In this document: positions 59,331-64,000 of the stretch, piece by piece
Position numbering within the stretch: position 1 is the stretch's first letter
Layout of the letters: each line of letters starts with the position of its first letter
Source: Unio delphinus
Lineage: Eukaryota > Mollusca > Bivalvia > Unionida > Unionidae
Reading direction: 5' to 3'
NCBI GenBank assembly: GCA_029339505.1
Contig: JAQISU010000081.1
Span: forward strand, 19,378,501 to 19,442,500
DNA length: 64,000 bases
Made by a program: the position numbers and the translations under genes
Notes under the pieces: generated by a model
Databases searched by the model: none
The model's input: the letters and a program-made list of their open reading frames with translations, nothing else
What the model was told of the DNA's origin: nothing

Positions 59331-60983
59331 TGCAAGCAGCAAAGATCCTGATCTGCCATAGCATAGTGCACCCAGCATATCTGGGTCTTTCGTGGTTTGT
59401 GGTTGGACTACACCTATAAACAAGTACTGGTAAATACAGTAGTTCACTAGCACCACACAAAAAACAAGTTTGTAGTAGAAAAGGTACAGTGTGTTCTGAC
59501 TTCAAGTATACATTAATAGCAGCCTCTGTATCTCTGATGGCTTGCCATCACAAATCCTTATTTGATTTTTTAATCTGAAAAACTGTATTAGTATTCCTTA
59601 GGATTCAATTCACTTCCCATTTGTAATCAAGATCATATAACATGAAAATTATTAGATGTAGAACATGCCTACATATTATTACAACATTTAAAAATGTTCT
59701 GTAATTGTTTAAATTTTTTTTATTTATAAAACTTAACCTCTGATGTCTTTGTCAGGGGAATGGGTCAAAATAGTCCCTCTCTAGCACATGGTCAGCATAT
59801 AACCAGTAATACTACCAAGTTGTGAAATCAAACTTAGGAAGACATTTCTGTCATCCAATAAATGTAAGCTTGGGTTGTAACAACTCCAGTCTAAAATGAA
59901 AAACAATCATGTTTTATCTTTATTTTCTTGGGCATATGGGAACCATGGATGGTACTTTCTTGCACCAAAAAAGAAGAAAAAAAGAACAGATGGGCAACTG
60001 GTACAAAATTGCAGCTAAAAATGAACCTTGTCTGTGGTCTCTCACTTGTGACAGGTGATAACACTATAGAACTAATAAATCTGTCCACAAAGAATCAGGT
60101 CTCTCAAGGCAAGTGACTGTTGTGGTCCTTCAAGAAAAGATTTTTCTGTTGATGTATTTTATGTAGAAGACAATAATTCCAAGGATAGACTACTATGAAA
60201 AATCCGAGACCATTTTTCATCTGCATCATCCTCACCAGATTAGTGGGTCAAACTGAAATCATTGTTTTATGTGCAATTATTTTCATAATTATATGTACTC
60301 TAAAGCCAGGATTGTGCTGATGTTACATTAAACCCTACCTACCTACCTACCTACCTACATATACATGTATACATATATAAATAAATACAAAATTGACATT
60401 TTGCTTAAATTTTCTGTAAATGTTTTAAAAGGCTCAGCAAAGGAAAATATGTGACAAGGAAAATAACTCCTGCACTAGATTCACACTAAAATAAAATGAA
60501 TATTTGCCCCTTTTCTATGAGCTAAATAATAATGTAAATTTTTGTTAATTTTCAATACTTTGCATTTGCATATAGACCATTTAAAACTTATCTGAATGTA
60601 GAAAATATACATACAAAATCATCACTTGAATATAGAAGAAAAACATTACAGCAACTTTATCCTCCTTAATTTCTCTAATCCTGTATATCTTTCAAGATCA
60701 TTTTCTTGGTCTCATTGTTTATCCTTGATTGAAAACTGTTTTAGAAAAAACACTTTACTGTTTTTTTTTCCATGTTCTTGGCAAAATATTTATTAGGGTA
60801 AAAAGAAACAATACAAAGGAAACAGTATCTACTTTGCTCTATTATCTGCCTTGGTCTCTGGGTCACATAACCTAGACAAACCTTGGTTAACTAAGTACAG
60901 GATTATTTGGTCACCTGTCCTTGAAAACTGGAACAAGGCTGACACACCACTGTCATGGGCTTAAGCTGAGATATAATTAACCT

Positions 60984-61100
60984 ATGACAATATATAATAT
61001 GTACAATAAATGTGTACATGCATTACTTGATGACTGTAGGGTATGACAATATATAATATGTACAATAAATGTGTACATGCATTACTTGATGACTGTAGGG
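60984..61100. repeat. ~59-bp direct duplication
   Basis: Two near-identical copies beginning tatgacaatatataatatgt. Confidence 0.94.
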
Positions 61101-61638
61101 GGACTAAAGTTATTATATATATATAAAGAACTAATGAATTTTTATTTCTGAATTTTGGTGAGTCAAGAAATGTTGCTGTAAAATCCTGCAGTTTGCAAAT
61201 GAATACAAACCTTTTTAACCAATTAAAATTGACACAATTGCAGACAATCTTCACTTGTGAACCTATTTCGTAGCAATAAAATATAACGTTATGCTACAGA
61301 AGCCAAATGTTCATTCATTGCTGGTTATAATGGGATTAGCAGCATTCAGTGCGTCTTTATTTTACTACTTCTTATTATCCCAAAAAAACTTTAAGATTCA
61401 CCCCTGCCTGAGATGGAACTACCTTGATCTGATTATTTCAACTCCAAACCCAAAGTTTTGGTTAGAAGCCATATCAAAGCTGTCCGGGTTTTAAAAAAAG
61501 TTTTGTTTTTCACGTTTAATATGAAAATGGTATTATTATATCTGATCAGGCATATGTAGCAAACATCTTCAATGATTTCTTCATTAATGTTGCTAATGAA
61601 AAAGGCAACAACCACCTAACCTTATGAACATCCAAGTT

Positions 61639-61870
61639 TGTTTTTTGTTTTTTATGGTTTAATGCCATTTTTCAGCACAATACAGACTATACATGGCGGC
61701 CAGTTTTATTGGTGGACGAAGAACCCAGACAAACCCCGGAAAGAACCACTGACCCATGAGAAGCTACTGGCAAGCTTTCACACATAACTACATTTGCCAA
61801 ATCTTAGACTCGAACACACGCAGACAGAGGTGAGACGGCAGTGGTTTATAACTAACAACTCTGGACCCAT
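61639..61870 (-). mobile_element. tRNA-derived SINE (family A), copy 4
   Basis: Same body as copies 1-3 (plus strand: gccatttttcagcacaatac, gcggccagttttattggtgg, gaagctactggcaagctttc). 5' end incomplete. It is the only copy not inside a tandem array. Confidence 0.74.
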
Positions 61871-62059
61871 AAACATCCAAGCATACAGGCTATCAAAAAG
61901 ACCTTCAATAATTCTATTGATGAGAATTTATCAAACTTTCATAATCGATAATCAAATCACACTCAAGCAACTGATAATCAATTATAATTGGTAACTACAA
62001 GAGACTTTGAATTTTTGTTTGTTTTGAGTTGTCTTTGCTCAAGAGTTCAAAATGTTAAT

Positions 62060-62150
62060 AAATGCACAGAAATAATCTCTTTTAATGACATGTATATTTT
62101 TACCTGACAAAAGAAATAATCTCTTTTAATGACATGTATATTTTTACCTG
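62060..62150. repeat. 43-bp direct duplication
   Basis: Two copies of agaaataatctcttttaatg plus acatgtatatttttacctg. Confidence 0.92.
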
Positions 62151-63939
62151 ATAAAAATAATACAATTTTTTCAAATGTTTTGTGTTTCTCCAAATTTGAT
62201 AAACAAAAGCAACATTTTATGGCTGACCAGTCTTATGTACTTTAGTTACTGTTGCAATCCCCCAAAATACTTTCTTTTATTTGTGATGAGTCTATAATTT
62301 AAAGTACAGAAGGACATGGTTTTCTTCTTCGTCATCAATTACAAAAACTACAAAGGAAATTTTACATTTTAACTGAAGCAAATCATCAGAATTGGTTTAA
62401 ATGTACATGTACTAACTCAACAATTTAACAGCTTAATCATGTACTCATGTCTATATATATTCTTAAATATGAAAGTTTGTACCTATGGCATGTGTATGGT
62501 TTTGTATTTGTAACTTGTGAAGGGAATAAATAATGCAGATCACCTTTAGTGGATTGGAAGCCCTCTTTAGCTTACCATTTACACAAGAGTTTTACTAACC
62601 TTTGTGTTTTGCATGCAGCTACAAATAAGTAGTCTCCCTTTACCCAATCAATTATACAGTTTCACAATCGATTATCTTCATTGGCTTGTTCAACCAATTG
62701 ATGACTGATTATAACTGATAATCAGAATAACACTAAATAATTCTATAAAATTTGATTTCACTAAAGACTTTGATCTAAAAACAGATCAAAAAGATTAGCA
62801 CCATTTTTAAGTTTAAAGCTAAGAAGACATTATATGAAGTCATTTGGTGAAAACTCTATACTGATATTACAGTCTATCCAGAAGGAACATTAACATAATT
62901 GTCATGATTGCTGTCACAATGTCAATATCAGAGATCAGATCAGTAACATTTAATTTAGGACCAACTAGACTTCATAAGAAGTCTTAAGGTAAACATGTTG
63001 ATACAGACTTTCCATTAGAATGATGACGGATGCCTGGTGGCAATACTAAATGTCAGATAGGCAACCTGTTCAGTTAAAATCAAGTAGACATCACAAGAAG
63101 TCCTGTCATGGACGAAACCCCATGGGTAAATGATCATCCATTCTGAAGAGTAGCAATAAGAATAATTTCGTGATGCAGTCAAGGCAGTCATATTCAATTT
63201 TACACTTGAACGATTTTCTATTAAGTCCAACAAGGCAACGTAAGAAGATTTCTGTGAAAACCTCATATCAATATACCAGTAACTTTCTATACAGGATTTG
63301 TATTTATAACTAGATTACTAGATGGCTACTTAGGTAGTCATTCTGGAAATTAGATCTGCACCATTTATATTTAGGATCAACAAGTTAGTATATGAAGTCT
63401 TTTAGTAAAATTGTCATGTTGATTTAACAATCTAAGTAGCTATCACAAGAATTTCAAGAAGGCTGCCCAGGTGGCCATACTGGATGTCAGAGTGTCCCCA
63501 TTTGGGAAAACTACATCTTAGACAGAATGTGTATGTGTGTAAAGTTTCATGGCAAACCTCCAATCAGTTCAGAAAAAGTAGTAATTACAAAACATGTGCT
63601 AAAGATGGATGGTCCAAATATACTAACTCTTGCATGTACTCTTCTGTTCTACAACCAGTGGAGCTAACAATCAATGGATATAATGTAAGCAGTTCTTTTA
63701 AAAAAAGGACATACTTGGAAAATGGAAACATCAAGACTTGATTTCATAATAATCATAACTTCCTATGGAGTAATGGAGCTTCCAGTTATAAACCTTCATT
63801 GCTTCATAAGAAAATGACACCTTATTACCCCCTTCCCAGCCCCCCCCCAAAAAAAAAAAAACTGCACCACACCACAAGGGTTAACTTTTTCAACTAATTT
63901 AAAACAATTTACCTTTATTTAGGTTTTTTGTACTTATAG

Positions 63940-64000
63940 TTTTATATATGTTGTAAAGCACTTAAAGCTTCTATAGATTAGGCACTTTATAAAGTCCTAC
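63940..64000 (+). mobile_element. Possible 3' tail of a non-LTR retrotransposon
   Basis: The words gttgtaaagcacttaaagct and ggcactttataaagtc resemble the conserved 3' tail of L2/CR1-type elements. Only the end is in the window, so this is tentative. Confidence 0.3.

Larger units (their letters stand above)
57987..64000. other. 5' flank of the cadherin gene or intron of its 5' UTR
   Basis: No coding exon with cadherin or other domain is visible on either strand. It holds the small repeats and the SINE listed below, and a degenerate repeat at about 62860-63700 with ggctgcccaggtggccatac. The promoter was not located. Confidence 0.45.

Noticed and set aside
59928..60116. 62-codon plus-strand frame in the 5' flank
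   Set aside because: No domain, no splice signals and no repeat-independent support.

Overview
This window is AT-rich, intron-dominated eukaryotic DNA. I read it as a lophotrochozoan genome, most likely a bivalve mollusc. The support is a set of tRNA-derived SINEs, a diverged interspersed repeat of a type common in bivalves, very many private minisatellites, and the relics of non-LTR and pogo-type elements. The species cannot be named from sequence alone.

One gene dominates. It lies on the minus strand and runs from a start codon at 57948 leftward out of the window. I could assemble 32 consecutive coding exons (E1 57888-57948 to E32 212-358). All have GT..AG borders and compatible phases, and together they make an open 1582-codon, N-terminal part of a large cadherin. 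It has a signal peptide, 13 complete extracellular cadherin (EC) repeats and the start of a 14th. The order of EC linkers, canonical and non-canonical, and two cysteine pairs match protocadherin-15 (PCDH15; the insect relative is Cad99C), so I call it a PCDH15-like protocadherin. The transmembrane segment and cytoplasmic tail lie outside the window. From EC9 on, the repeats change character: DxNDN linkers and DRE motifs disappear, V-x-R-N linkers replace them, and exons become phase-0 pairs, which suggests expansion by exon-pair duplication.

Layout from the gene's 5' end: 58-64 kb is the upstream flank with small repeats and one SINE. E1-E5 (47.7-57.9 kb) encode the signal peptide and EC1, with long, mostly plain introns. 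E6-E10 (36.4-46.4 kb) encode EC2-EC3. Introns 6-8 here hold SINEs, an RTE-like reverse transcriptase relic split by a terminal-inverted-repeat element, a pogo-like relic and several minisatellites. E11-E17 (25-36 kb) encode EC4-EC6, with another pogo transposase pseudogene and a tRNA-like tandem array. E18-E23 (17-22 kb) encode EC7-EC9. E24-E32 (0.2-16.2 kb) encode EC10-EC14, with the two largest arrays (51-bp unit at 8.9-10.7 kb, 88-bp unit at 12.5-15.6 kb).

No second host gene, RNA gene or CRISPR array could be supported. Nearly every other open frame is a shadow of a repeat or of these exons.
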